DNA of 32,834 nt from Cellvibrionaceae bacterium. GTDB lineage: Bacteria > Pseudomonadota > Gammaproteobacteria > Pseudomonadales > Cellvibrionaceae. The stretch is taken from NCBI GenBank assembly GCA_028281575.1, contig JANQJP010000017.1, positions 1 through 32,834 on the forward strand, given 5' to 3'. Positions 26,011 to 32,834 of the stretch are shown here, piece by piece; within the stretch, counting starts at the first letter, position 1; every line of letters begins with the position of its first letter. The notes under the pieces are model-generated. The model was not told where the DNA came from. It searched no databases and saw only the letters and a list, made by a program, of their open reading frames with translations. The translations under genes were made by a program, and so were the position numbers.

Positions 26011-26354
26011 TTGACGGGAAGACCGCAACGAGCTGTGTGGCGGTGCCAACCAATACAATGCCATCCTCACTGATCTATTTATTATCTGGCGGGTGCGATA
26101 GCACGCGATTACCTGCGACCAGGGGTATTTATGCGTAATGGATTCTCTTATACCAAGTTACCGACGTCGAATTCTGGAACATTACGCGTACATTAGTCGA
26201 CACTTGATTGGTGGCCGTCCCGACGTGAACCAAACAACCCTGCTAGCTGTGACACTGCTGTCTATGAGGGAAACTCAGTAAAAGCCTGGAAATCGCGCCA
26301 AAGAGACCGTGTTAGAGCACATAGGTCAAAAGAAAAAAAGCGCAATACTACTTA
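26011..26354 (+). pseudogene. Decayed copy of the 3' part of the fused spermidine-synthase-like gene
   Basis: Segments match the intact gene in order: 26015-26092 to about 19826-19900, 26093-26197 to about 19940-20036, 26198-26270 to about 20158-20270, and 26310-26354 to about 20490-20535. The missing pieces (about 35, 120 and 220 bp) and many base changes destroy the frame. Similarity in the kept parts is roughly 80-85% by eye, lower than for the permease fragment. The match stops at GCGCAATACTACTTA, just inside the 3' end of the convergent AbiEii gene, so the defence island begins there. Confidence 0.88.
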
Positions 26355-27556
26355 GGAGGAATATTTAAGATTGGTGATAGTTCAATTTGATAACGCGGCA
26401 TAAATGTCTGGTTGACTATGGACACATCATTTATTTGGTCAATTTTGTACGCCCTGATTTGACCGTTATCCGGCCGCACCGCATAGAGCAAAATATTGCC
26501 GTTTCGGGCTTGACGTAGTGAATATGGTTCAATGACACGGATTCTGCGGTTTCCATTGTTATCTGTGTAATCCAGACTGACGCACAACCTGTTACCCGCT
26601 GCAAAGCGGATTATTTCTAAAGATTGGCCACTCAAAGCTCTTAAGTTAAGTTGGCCATAAGCTGGGCGGTAGATATTGCCTTGTCCTGGTACCGCGTCGA
26701 GTACCGCTCTTCTTTCGATCTCTGGGCTTTCTAACCATTCAAAAAATTCCGGTAATGCATCCCAGTACAACTCAAATGCAGGAAGCGCGGGAAGTTGGTG
26801 AGCTAGCATTGGTTCCCAGTTTTGTATCAATGCCTCCCGATAATTATCCATATCGACAAGCTTTGGTTTTTCGATTTTCTTATAGGCGCATTTTTGCGCC
26901 AACACATCGTTGATTATTACAGGAGAAGGCAATTGATTATTTCGATACAAGTTGATGACATCGTATAAATCTCTCGGTCTACCGCGTTCGCCAAGTGCTC
27001 TTACTTTTTCCCCGAATACTTCCGGGTAGGAATAGCTATTCACATGAATGCTATCACCGGGTACATCGCTATAAGAATGGATTACTGGCTGCCTTGATGG
27101 GGGCATAACCAGAACCTCGTCCGCTGTCAGATCAAACTTGATTTTGGGCATGGATTTTTTGCCACTCGCAAAATAGCTGCCGTAATAAATACGACCTTGG
27201 CAAGACGTTTTACCCCTTGGGTTTTCGTATATGTCAAATTTAAACCTATCTTGCGGCAGTTCAATACCGCAGGCTTCGTACAACCATTCTGCTATTTCCG
27301 AAAATTGCGCCGTTAAAAAGTCTTCATCGAGATGACTTTCATCTTTCAGAGTAAAATCCAAATCCTCAGAAAAGCGATAGGTCTCGAAATAGCATTTTTT
27401 AAGACAGGTGCCACCCTTGAACACCCAGTTATCGGAAAATTCCACATTATGGTGAATAGCGGCCAGCAACCAGCCGAGCACGTAGTCTTTTTCAACCACA
27501 GCCGGGGTTAAGCCAGTTTCATCGGCAACGGAAAGTATTTCGTCTTTACCAATCAA
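26348..27556 (-). CDS. abiEii: AbiEii-type nucleotidyltransferase toxin with WYL-like C-terminal domain
   Basis: A 402-residue protein. The N-terminal 300 residues are the AbiEii/DUF1814 nucleotidyltransferase: VVEKDYVLGWLL (20-31), FKGGTCLKK (46-54), RFSEDLDF (61-68) and GEKVRALGERGRPRDLYDV (182-200), the motif set of AbiE-type toxins that modify tRNA ends. Residues about 318-395 resemble a WYL domain (RLCVSLDYTDNNGNRRIRVI, EPYSLRQA, LLYAVRPDNGQIRAYKIDQI), a ligand-sensing fold common in defence regulators; ordinary AbiEii is about 300 residues. The start is a TTG overlapping the antitoxin stop (TTGA). The stop codon lies in the adjoining decayed gene remnant, so the last residues may be acquired. 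The toxin role is inferred from family and pairing. Confidence 0.85.
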   Translation of the reverse strand: MIGKDEILSVADETGLTPAVVEKDYVLGWLLAAIHHNVEFSDNWVFKGGTCLKKCYFETYRFSEDLDFTLKDESHLDEDFLTAQFSEIAEWLYEACGIELPQDRFKFDIYENPRGKTSCQGRIYYGSYFASGKKSMPKIKFDLTADEVLVMPPSRQPVIHSYSDVPGDSIHVNSYSYPEVFGEKVRALGERGRPRDLYDVINLYRNNQLPSPVIINDVLAQKCAYKKIEKPKLVDMDNYREALIQNWEPMLAHQLPALPAFELYWDALPEFFEWLESPEIERRAVLDAVPGQGNIYRPAYGQLNLRALSGQSLEIIRFAAGNRLCVSLDYTDNNGNRRIRVIEPYSLRQARNGNILLYAVRPDNGQIRAYKIDQINDVSIVNQTFMPRYQIELSPILNIPPK

Positions 27557-28347
27557 AATTTATATCCTTTGGGTATCCATAGCCGCCACTTGGTCACAAG
27601 GCTTTTATCTGTTGCCGTTTTATCAAGCTGCGTATATCCCGTTGTAAGGTTATTCGCGCATTCTTCAATGAAGGGTTGCTCGAAACCAAGTGCTTCAGCC
27701 AGGAATCCCAGCTTTTTGAATAGAGCACCATTGCTGATTTTTTTTGCGTAGGCCAATAGCTTGTCGAAATCGCTTTGCTTGCCATAGAGCTGCTTGAATT
27801 CCTTCAAGCAATCGACGGTATGCTGTAAGCCTGCACCGAGATAGGGATGGTCAATTATGTCGAGAATTGTTTTATATGGATCAGAGACGCTGATTTTAAT
27901 CTGGTCGCGCCAGATCGTTTTTGTCCCGAAAATTTGGTCTTCAGGGATATATTTAACAAAAAAGTTAACGCCTTGATGTTCAGTATTTCCAAAGGCAGTA
28001 CGCTTGCTTGTGAGCACGCAAACAGAGCGGAATAATTGCTCTGTCAGTTCCCAATGTTCAAGCGCGCTCCAGCCGCCCACATAGCCAGGATTGTATAGCT
28101 CGGGCACAAGTATCCATGGGTCTTCCAAAACTTGTGTTTTTTCAAGTGCGGTTGGCTGGACTGGTATATAGAGACCTCTGGCCACGCGTCGAAGAACACC
28201 TTGGTTATGCCAGCCCGCAAGCAGCTTTGCTGCATGAGACCTGTCTAAACCCAGGGCCTCCATAGCGTCTTCAACTCGGATGGTACCCGAGCTATGCCGC
28301 AGGACGGTGGCTAGCCTTTTCTGGCGTGTTGAAACTTGATTGCTCAT
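27553..28347 (-). CDS. abiEi: AbiEi-type antitoxin/transcriptional repressor
   Basis: A 264-residue protein. An N-terminal winged helix-turn-helix (about 8-63: KRLATVLRHSSGTIRVEDAM, HAAKLLAGWHNQGVLRRVAR-GLYIPV) is followed by an AbiEi C-terminal region (DPWILVPELYNPGYVGGWSA, ALEHWELTEQ, DPYKTILDIIDHPYLGAG). AbiEi proteins neutralise AbiEii and repress their own promoter through repeats upstream. The stop overlaps the toxin TTG start by 4 bases, ensuring coupled synthesis. Inverted CTATATCA/TGATATAG elements upstream (28352-28408) are likely operators. There is no good ribosome site before the ATG, so a very short leader is possible. Confidence 0.85.
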   Translation of the reverse strand: MSNQVSTRQKRLATVLRHSSGTIRVEDAMEALGLDRSHAAKLLAGWHNQGVLRRVARGLYIPVQPTALEKTQVLEDPWILVPELYNPGYVGGWSALEHWELTEQLFRSVCVLTSKRTAFGNTEHQGVNFFVKYIPEDQIFGTKTIWRDQIKISVSDPYKTILDIIDHPYLGAGLQHTVDCLKEFKQLYGKQSDFDKLLAYAKKISNGALFKKLGFLAEALGFEQPFIEECANNLTTGYTQLDKTATDKSLVTKWRLWIPKGYKF

Positions 28348-28351
28348 ATCA

Positions 28352-28415
28352 CTATATCAATTTACATTGAGTTCCACTTTTACGAGATTAGCACGCACCC
28401 TGATATAGCGCTATA
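28352..28415 (-). promoter_or_regulatory. Candidate AbiEi operator repeats
   Basis: CTATATCA (28352-28359) is the inverse of TGATATAG (28401-28408), and the latter runs into a 12-bp perfect palindrome TATAGCGCTATA (28404-28415). They sit 5-68 bp before the abiEi start. AbiEi-type proteins bind inverted repeats in their promoter, so these are reasonable operators. No binding data are implied. Confidence 0.4.
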
Positions 28416-28617
28416 AAAAAAAACACATACAGACCGATAAATGAGAATAACTCGTATTATTGTATAGTTATACGTCATATTCGAATGACTTATTTTAAGC
28501 CCTAGCAAACAAAAATATTGAGCCATAACCTGGCCTCAAATTAGCCGTTATTAACAAAATATCCATCGCAACCTCACTACCCTTTCAAGAACGTAATCGT
28601 TTATGAAAGGATAAAAA

Positions 28618-29057
28618 ATGAATAGCAATCAATTAGTTAACAGCAAATCGCCTTGGAACAAGGGAAAACTCACCGGCCAGAAACCACCCCTGACACTCCA
28701 CGAGATATGGTCAATTCACATTAGACTTGAGATGGCCAACAGGATCAGAGAGCTTACCTTGTTCAATCTGGCCATTGACAGCAAACTTAAAAGCTGCGAT
28801 TTGGTGAAACTCAGGGTCAGTGATATTGCCAATATGCGCGCATCGTCAAAAGCTGGATTGCCGAAATTGGCCTCAACCCTTTGGATTACGGAACACACTC
28901 TTTGCGGCGAACAAAAGCAACCCTGGTATATAAGCGCACCAAAAATCTACGCGCTATCCAGCTTTTACTCGGTCATACAAAACTGGAAAGCACGGTTCGT
29001 TATCTGGGCATTGAAGTTGATGATGCACTGGAGCTTGCGGAACAAACTGAAGTTTGA
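28618..29057 (+). pseudogene. Broken tyrosine recombinase/integrase gene
   Basis: A small phage-like integrase in two frames. The first frame (from ATG 28618, good AAAGGAT site) reads WNKGKLTGQKPPLTLHEIWS, HIRLEMANRIRELTLFNLAID, KSCDLVKLRVSDIA. After about 28829 the similarity continues in another frame: QYARIVKSWIAEIGLNPLDY, GTHSLRRTKATLVYKRTKNL, LLGHTKLESTVRYLGIEVDD, ending TGA 29055-29057. The H-x-x-R box and the LGH...RYLG region are present, but the middle of about 60 residues is missing, the frame is shifted, and the first catalytic Arg position reads Lys (SKLKSCDLV). Not functional. It is a sign of past mobile-element activity. Confidence 0.85.
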
Positions 29058-29075
29058 TTAGGGGGCGCCCTTCGG

Positions 29076-29127
29076 CCAAAAACGGACATTAACCCTGTAT
29101 ACCTATACGTCCCCCAAAAGCGGACGT
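29076..29127 (+). repeat. Two CCAAAA-CGGAC motifs left of the Hachiman genes
   Basis: CCAAAAACGGACAT (29076-29089) and CCAAAAGCGGACGT (29114-29127) are near-identical direct copies. Related copies in the opposite orientation lie at the other end of the hamA/hamB pair (32591-32637). Confidence 0.55.
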
Positions 29128-29211
29128 CTTGCATACTTATAGGCTTACATTTTCTACAAAAGCTATAACTTCCAAGGTTGCGATAAGTTATTTGTCGTGG
29201 CTACTAATGGC

Positions 29212-31743
29212 TTAAATATGGAAGCCCAGCTCAAATATTAGAATCCTGTTTTCATCGTTTTCTTCCATAATTTCAACGGTCTCTTCCTTTATAGAGACCT
29301 CATCTTTTATGAAATCAAAGTCAATGTGCTCTTGGTATGCCTCATCAATCAAAACCTTTGCCAACTCTAAAGACATACCGTTTTTTAACATGCATATAAT
29401 TCGTTCGTCTTTACTGCCATATTTTATATGTTCATAAAAATCAGCATCAAGAAGATCTACATCATTTAGTATTTCCACATACTTCAAAATATTGAACTCG
29501 ATAAAATCTTGCTCATCCTTAATTCTAAGTATGGCCAAATTGACCCTTTGGGCATTATTCTTATGTCTAAGGTCGATATATCGATTAACGAAATCATCTT
29601 CATTTCGTTTCACTTCGCCCCATGTTGCACCCACATAAACTTTATAATCTTGCTCTTTCTCCTTTTTCTCACTCCAGTACCAAAGAAAATCTCTAATTAG
29701 TTTCTTAAAAGAAGATCCGCTCATTCTCCATTCAAGAAGAAAGGAGTAAAAGTTCTGTGCTGCAGGGTATTTCAATCGGGTCAATTCATAATGACTATCA
29801 CGCCTTTCGTTATGATGGTGGTCAACAATTTCAATAAATATTTTAACAATAGCTTCGAGGAGAGAATAAGTATTATCAATGATGCCTTGCTCTTGAGTCT
29901 CCTCATATCTAGCCTCTAGTTCGGACTCAAACTTGTGAATATCGAACTCATAAATATTATTCTTAAAACATGATTTAGCTATATCTGAGTGAACATAACG
30001 TATTTCAACATCATCACCAACGTCTACGCAGCCAGGCTCTATATTCTCTATATATTCTAGCGATTTTAGCTCTTTCTCCCTTTCACCCTCTGTTTCAGGT
30101 TCCTTTAAAAGAATGTTTTTTACATCATCCTTATCCTTGTTAGTAATCTTCGCTTTTTTTTCTAAGAATGAGTGAGGCTGGAAATCTCTTGAGGCATAAC
30201 GTCCATTTATTATATAAATCTCAGGCTCAAGCATTCTGAGATCATCGCGTTTATCAGAAAAGACTTCGCTGAATCGGCAAACACGCCCTGTGAGGTTTTG
30301 AAAATTTGACTTGCTTAGGTGACCTCGACCTTTCTTAACTGATAATAGGAATATCTTTTCTGCCGGTATATTTACACCTTCAAGTAAGGTTGATGTGGTA
30401 GCAATAAATTGAAAATCTTTATGCTTCGAGAAAAGTTTCTCTACATAAAGTCTTATGATTTCAGGTACGCGGCCATGATGGTAAACAACCCCTTTTTTTA
30501 TGCACTTGAGTAAATTATATTCTGGATCTAGATACTCAGATATAGCTTTGTAAGCATCTTGAAACTCTCCAGCAGCCCCATCAGATAAGTCCACATCATT
30601 ACATTCTGGAAGGATTCTCAGCGCAACATCTTCTATATCTCTAGGTTTATTTGCGTATAGAATATTTTTTGAAGCTTTATATTTATGTATAAACTCTAGA
30701 TCATCATACTCAAGGCTAGCAAAATTTATATAACTATCTACGAACTGATCGTAAAGGCTTAAGATCTTGTTTTCTCTATAGTTATATAAAAAGTAGCGTT
30801 GTACTTTGATAAACTCTTTGGATCTCTCAGCCTGAACTGACAGGTCGGAGTATTTAGTTTCTATGCTAGATGAATCAACAAGAAACGGAGTAAAAAAATG
30901 AATGTTTATATTTGGATTTCTTTTTCTCAAAATAAGAATAACTTGCAATAGAAGCTCAGCACGATTACCTGCATCAATCAATTCGTGAGCTTCATCAATC
31001 ATCAAAGAATCAATTAAGACATCATCATCCTGCTGCATTAATCTCAATAGACGTTCTTGCGTTAAAACAGCCAAAAACTCATCATCATCTGGCTTAAACA
31101 TTTCAGGGTGAGTAATAATCCTTTTGTACCCTTCAACAACCTCCTCATTTTCTAGAAGTCGCTTCTTTGTTTGAGCTAAAAGAGCTTTTGTCGGCACAAT
31201 TATGCAAGTTTTTTTGCCTAAGTTCTGAATGACTTTAGATACAATCATTTCAGATTTTCCATACGAAGTAGGTGCAACAACCAGAGTGTCAGCTTCGGTT
31301 GAGGCACTAAAATCAACTAGCCTTTTTTGCCCAAGAGATAAATATATATCTTTCCCTCCTGCCTTATCTTTAAAGTTATCAAGATATGAAGAAATAAAAG
31401 AGTTCAAAAAGCGCTCTTCAGTACGACTTTTATCTAAGAAATTTAATTCGACAAATTTTGCTACAGGAATAAATCCTTCATACAAAGCCATGTCGTATAA
31501 AGGGTAATAATCCTTAAAGAGGTTGGCATATCTAACGACAATTCTATATCCCAGCTTTCTTGCTTCGATAAATTTTTGATTGCAAAATACGATAGCCCAC
31601 TTGAGCAACATTGACCTTTCGTCATCTGTAAATTCTTCGCTGTCTTCCGATATAAGTAGCCTTTCGTATAGTTTTTGAAAGTCGCTTCCTTTATATGTCG
31701 AAGTGGTTCTAAATCCATTTAGAGTTTTAATTATATTATCCAT
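29212..31743 (-). CDS. hamB: Hachiman-type helicase HamB (DEAH superfamily 2)
   Basis: An 843-residue SF2 helicase: Q-like SLGQKRLVD, Walker A APTSYGKS (157-164), IIVPTKALLAQ (181-191), DEAH (250-253), and the second lobe with GVVYHHGRVP (418-426), ATTSTLLEGVN (448-458) and QNLTGRVCR (482-490). Motif III is unusual (FFTPFLVDSSS instead of SAT). N-terminal (1-135) and C-terminal (about 520-843) regions are unrecognised and charged. In Hachiman defence HamB works with the HamA nuclease against phage DNA. The gene begins inside hamA, with an 8-bp overlap (31736-31743). Codon wording is clearly AT-richer than in the zinc region, consistent with transfer. A generic ski2-like helicase is the alternative reading. 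Confidence 0.82.
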   Translation of the reverse strand: MDNIIKTLNGFRTTSTYKGSDFQKLYERLLISEDSEEFTDDERSMLLKWAIVFCNQKFIEARKLGYRIVVRYANLFKDYYPLYDMALYEGFIPVAKFVELNFLDKSRTEERFLNSFISSYLDNFKDKAGGKDIYLSLGQKRLVDFSASTEADTLVVAPTSYGKSEMIVSKVIQNLGKKTCIIVPTKALLAQTKKRLLENEEVVEGYKRIITHPEMFKPDDDEFLAVLTQERLLRLMQQDDDVLIDSLMIDEAHELIDAGNRAELLLQVILILRKRNPNINIHFFTPFLVDSSSIETKYSDLSVQAERSKEFIKVQRYFLYNYRENKILSLYDQFVDSYINFASLEYDDLEFIHKYKASKNILYANKPRDIEDVALRILPECNDVDLSDGAAGEFQDAYKAISEYLDPEYNLLKCIKKGVVYHHGRVPEIIRLYVEKLFSKHKDFQFIATTSTLLEGVNIPAEKIFLLSVKKGRGHLSKSNFQNLTGRVCRFSEVFSDKRDDLRMLEPEIYIINGRYASRDFQPHSFLEKKAKITNKDKDDVKNILLKEPETEGEREKELKSLEYIENIEPGCVDVGDDVEIRYVHSDIAKSCFKNNIYEFDIHKFESELEARYEETQEQGIIDNTYSLLEAIVKIFIEIVDHHHNERRDSHYELTRLKYPAAQNFYSFLLEWRMSGSSFKKLIRDFLWYWSEKKEKEQDYKVYVGATWGEVKRNEDDFVNRYIDLRHKNNAQRVNLAILRIKDEQDFIEFNILKYVEILNDVDLLDADFYEHIKYGSKDERIICMLKNGMSLELAKVLIDEAYQEHIDFDFIKDEVSIKEETVEIMEENDENRILIFELGFHI

Positions 31744-32530
31744 TTTTGGCTTCTTCTCTTAGAAATTCGGCCACTTTCTGATATGTCCCCTTCTGTATTG
31801 AACATACCAGTATCTCTTGAAACTCTGCTTCATCCTCTACTTTTGCTAAAAAACTATCTATATCTTGTAATTCAAGACAGTTTTGAGTGTCCTCATATAG
31901 AACTGAAATCAAAATTACATTCTTATCGCTACTTTTTGTTGATGACATGAGGGGCGAGTCTTCCGTAAGAAGTTTTTTTAGCGTTGTTTTAAAGCCATCC
32001 TCAATAGTTAGTGCCACATCAATGATAGCACTCTGCCAAAGGCTATCTCTCTCAGATAAAAACATCTCTTTTATTCCAGAATATGCACGATTTAACAGAA
32101 TTTCATTGGCATCCGAAACTTCATCAGAAGCATTTAAATGTCCTGACTTCACCTCCGAATACCAAACCTTCCTGTTAGACAGGTCGCAAAAAATGATATC
32201 AAAGCCTTTCTTTATCGAGCGCTCTTCTTTATTTTTCAGTACTGATATTGATGTTAAATACTCAAAGATTTTAGGCATTAGAATGTGTGATAACAGCTCG
32301 CCTATCATGCCTTTTTGTGTATCTTCGGACTTATCCTCATATCTATCGAGAAATACTTTTAAAGTATTATGATATGTATGATACTCCGGTAACTCCAAAA
32401 CCTCATTGCTACCATGCACTATTGAAGAGAGTTCTTCGCGTATAAGATTTTTAAATGCATCATTCAATTCTTTGATTATACAAAGAGTCTTGCATCCATC
32501 CTTTTCGATTGAAGCTCCATCAATCAGCAT
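31736..32530 (-). CDS. hamA: Hachiman-type nuclease HamA (DUF1837-like)
   Basis: A 264-residue protein with a PD-(D/E)xK-like nuclease core: GMIGELLSHIL with E78, GFDIIF with D111, and WYSEVKSG with E126 and K128. This arrangement, the length and an overlapping downstream DEAH helicase are those of HamA in Hachiman systems, where HamA is the effector nuclease held by HamB until infection. An AAGGT site lies 12 bases before the ATG. Between residues 150 and 264 no further motif stands out. The call rests more on gene pairing and core motifs than on close sequence likeness, so a related DUF1837 system is possible. Confidence 0.72.
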   Translation of the reverse strand: MLIDGASIEKDGCKTLCIIKELNDAFKNLIREELSSIVHGSNEVLELPEYHTYHNTLKVFLDRYEDKSEDTQKGMIGELLSHILMPKIFEYLTSISVLKNKEERSIKKGFDIIFCDLSNRKVWYSEVKSGHLNASDEVSDANEILLNRAYSGIKEMFLSERDSLWQSAIIDVALTIEDGFKTTLKKLLTEDSPLMSSTKSSDKNVILISVLYEDTQNCLELQDIDSFLAKVEDEAEFQEILVCSIQKGTYQKVAEFLREEAKNG

Positions 32531-32590
32531 TTGAGTTAGTTACCTTATATTGCGCCATCACTTATCTATTCTTATTTTCCAAGCTTAATA

Positions 32591-32637
32591 ATGTCTGCTT
32601 TGTATGGCATCCTCAGCCACACCATGTCCGCTTTGGG
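32591..32637 (-). repeat. Two ATGTCCGCTTTGG-type motifs right of the Hachiman genes
   Basis: ATGTCTGCTTTG (32591-32602) and ATGTCCGCTTTGGG (32624-32637) are inverse copies of the CCAAA-GCGGACAT motif found left of hamB at 29076-29127. Together they bracket hamA/hamB. Confidence 0.5.
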
Positions 32638-32834
32638 TCCAGGCTGTGTGAAAACTCGTTCATTAAGTCTCGTTTCCACACATAAAAACCCTTTATACAG
32701 ACCAACCGAAATTTAATTGATAAAAGCCCATCATGCTTGAATAGCTCCTATCATGTTCTTTGTGCCATGAATGGCGATCATTCTTTTCATGTTGTACGCG
32801 AGAACGTGTAAACTCATTTCTGTTCCGACATTTT
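32638..32834 (-). mobile_element. 3' end of an IS1182-like insertion sequence, cut by the window edge
   Basis: The stretch holds the transposase tail plus about 90 bp of non-coding end. The sequence CAGGCTGTGTGAAAACTCG (32640-32658) is where the terminal inverted repeat would be expected; the other end is outside the window, so the exact boundary and any target duplication cannot be checked. Confidence 0.5.
32731..32834 (-). CDS. IS1182-like transposase, C-terminal fragment
   Basis: Thirty-three residues and a TGA stop are visible on the minus strand: GTEMSLHVLAYNMKRMIAIH, then GTKNMIGAIQA. The TEMSLHVLAYN-KRMI wording is the usual C-terminus of IS1182-family DDE transposases. The rest of the gene lies beyond the right edge, so it is not known if it is intact. 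Confidence 0.8.
   Translation of the reverse strand, partial: NVGTEMSLHVLAYNMKRMIAIHGTKNMIGAIQA

Noticed and set aside
1-32834. CRISPR array, tRNA, rRNA or riboswitch
   Set aside because: No regularly spaced direct repeats, tRNA-like cloverleaf or known riboswitch core was noticed on either strand by eye.

Overview
The window looks like part of a Gram-negative gammaproteobacterial chromosome, probably marine and of the Cellvibrionales/Alteromonadales type. This is inferred from the TonB-dependent receptor style, the Zur/ZigA/ZrgA zinc gene set, the GGDEF-EAL protein and moderate GC content. No rRNA, tRNA or CRISPR array was seen, so the assignment is not firm. Coordinates and motifs were read by eye; family names rest on recognised motifs, not on searches.

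Layout. (1) 1-2007: the tail of an unidentified gene, then a minus-strand stomatin/SPFH-NfeD membrane pair. (2) 2008-3921: a membrane GGDEF-EAL protein with a degenerate GGDEF site and an intact EAL site. (3) 4291-7742: iron-type alcohol dehydrogenase, coniferyl-type aldehyde dehydrogenase and a TetR regulator, probably an alcohol/aldehyde oxidation module. (4) 7806-11714: a zinc-starvation operon behind a near-ideal Zur box: zigA, DUF1826, zrgA (DUF2796), zur, a MerC-like membrane protein and a zinc-type hisI. (5) 12115-18000: a secreted NTF2-like protein, formamidase AmiF, a 59-residue Cys-rich SEC-C peptide, a second CobW GTPase with a His tract, a DUF3299 lipoprotein and an ABC ATPase/permease pair. 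Several of these have zinc-linked relatives, so this looks like a second zinc cluster, although no convincing Zur box was found here. (6) 18076-21656: a fused membrane/spermidine-synthase-like protein and a Sel1-repeat protein.

(7) 21701-26354 is a scar region. The last 339 bp of the ABC permease gene recur at 21701-22039 (about 92% identical by hand count). A heavily deleted copy of the 3' part of the spermidine-synthase-like gene lies at 26011-26354. Between the two fragments sits a TonB-dependent receptor plus lipoprotein tyrosine phosphatase operon. The permease/synthase block was therefore duplicated and its second copy broken up.

(8) 26348-32834 is an AT-richer accessory and defence island. 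It holds an AbiE-type toxin-antitoxin pair whose nucleotidyltransferase carries a WYL-like C-terminal domain, a broken tyrosine recombinase, a Hachiman-type hamA/hamB pair flanked by inverted copies of a CCAAAGCGGACAT-like motif, and the 3' end of an IS1182-like transposase running off the right edge. The stop codon of the AbiEii gene lies inside the decayed synthase remnant, which places one junction of the island to within a few bases.

The points most worth following are the DUF1826 partner of ZigA, which shows an HxD...H...R pattern like Fe(II)/2-oxoglutarate oxygenases; the small SEC-C peptide ahead of CobW; the AbiEii-WYL fusion; and the duplication scar.
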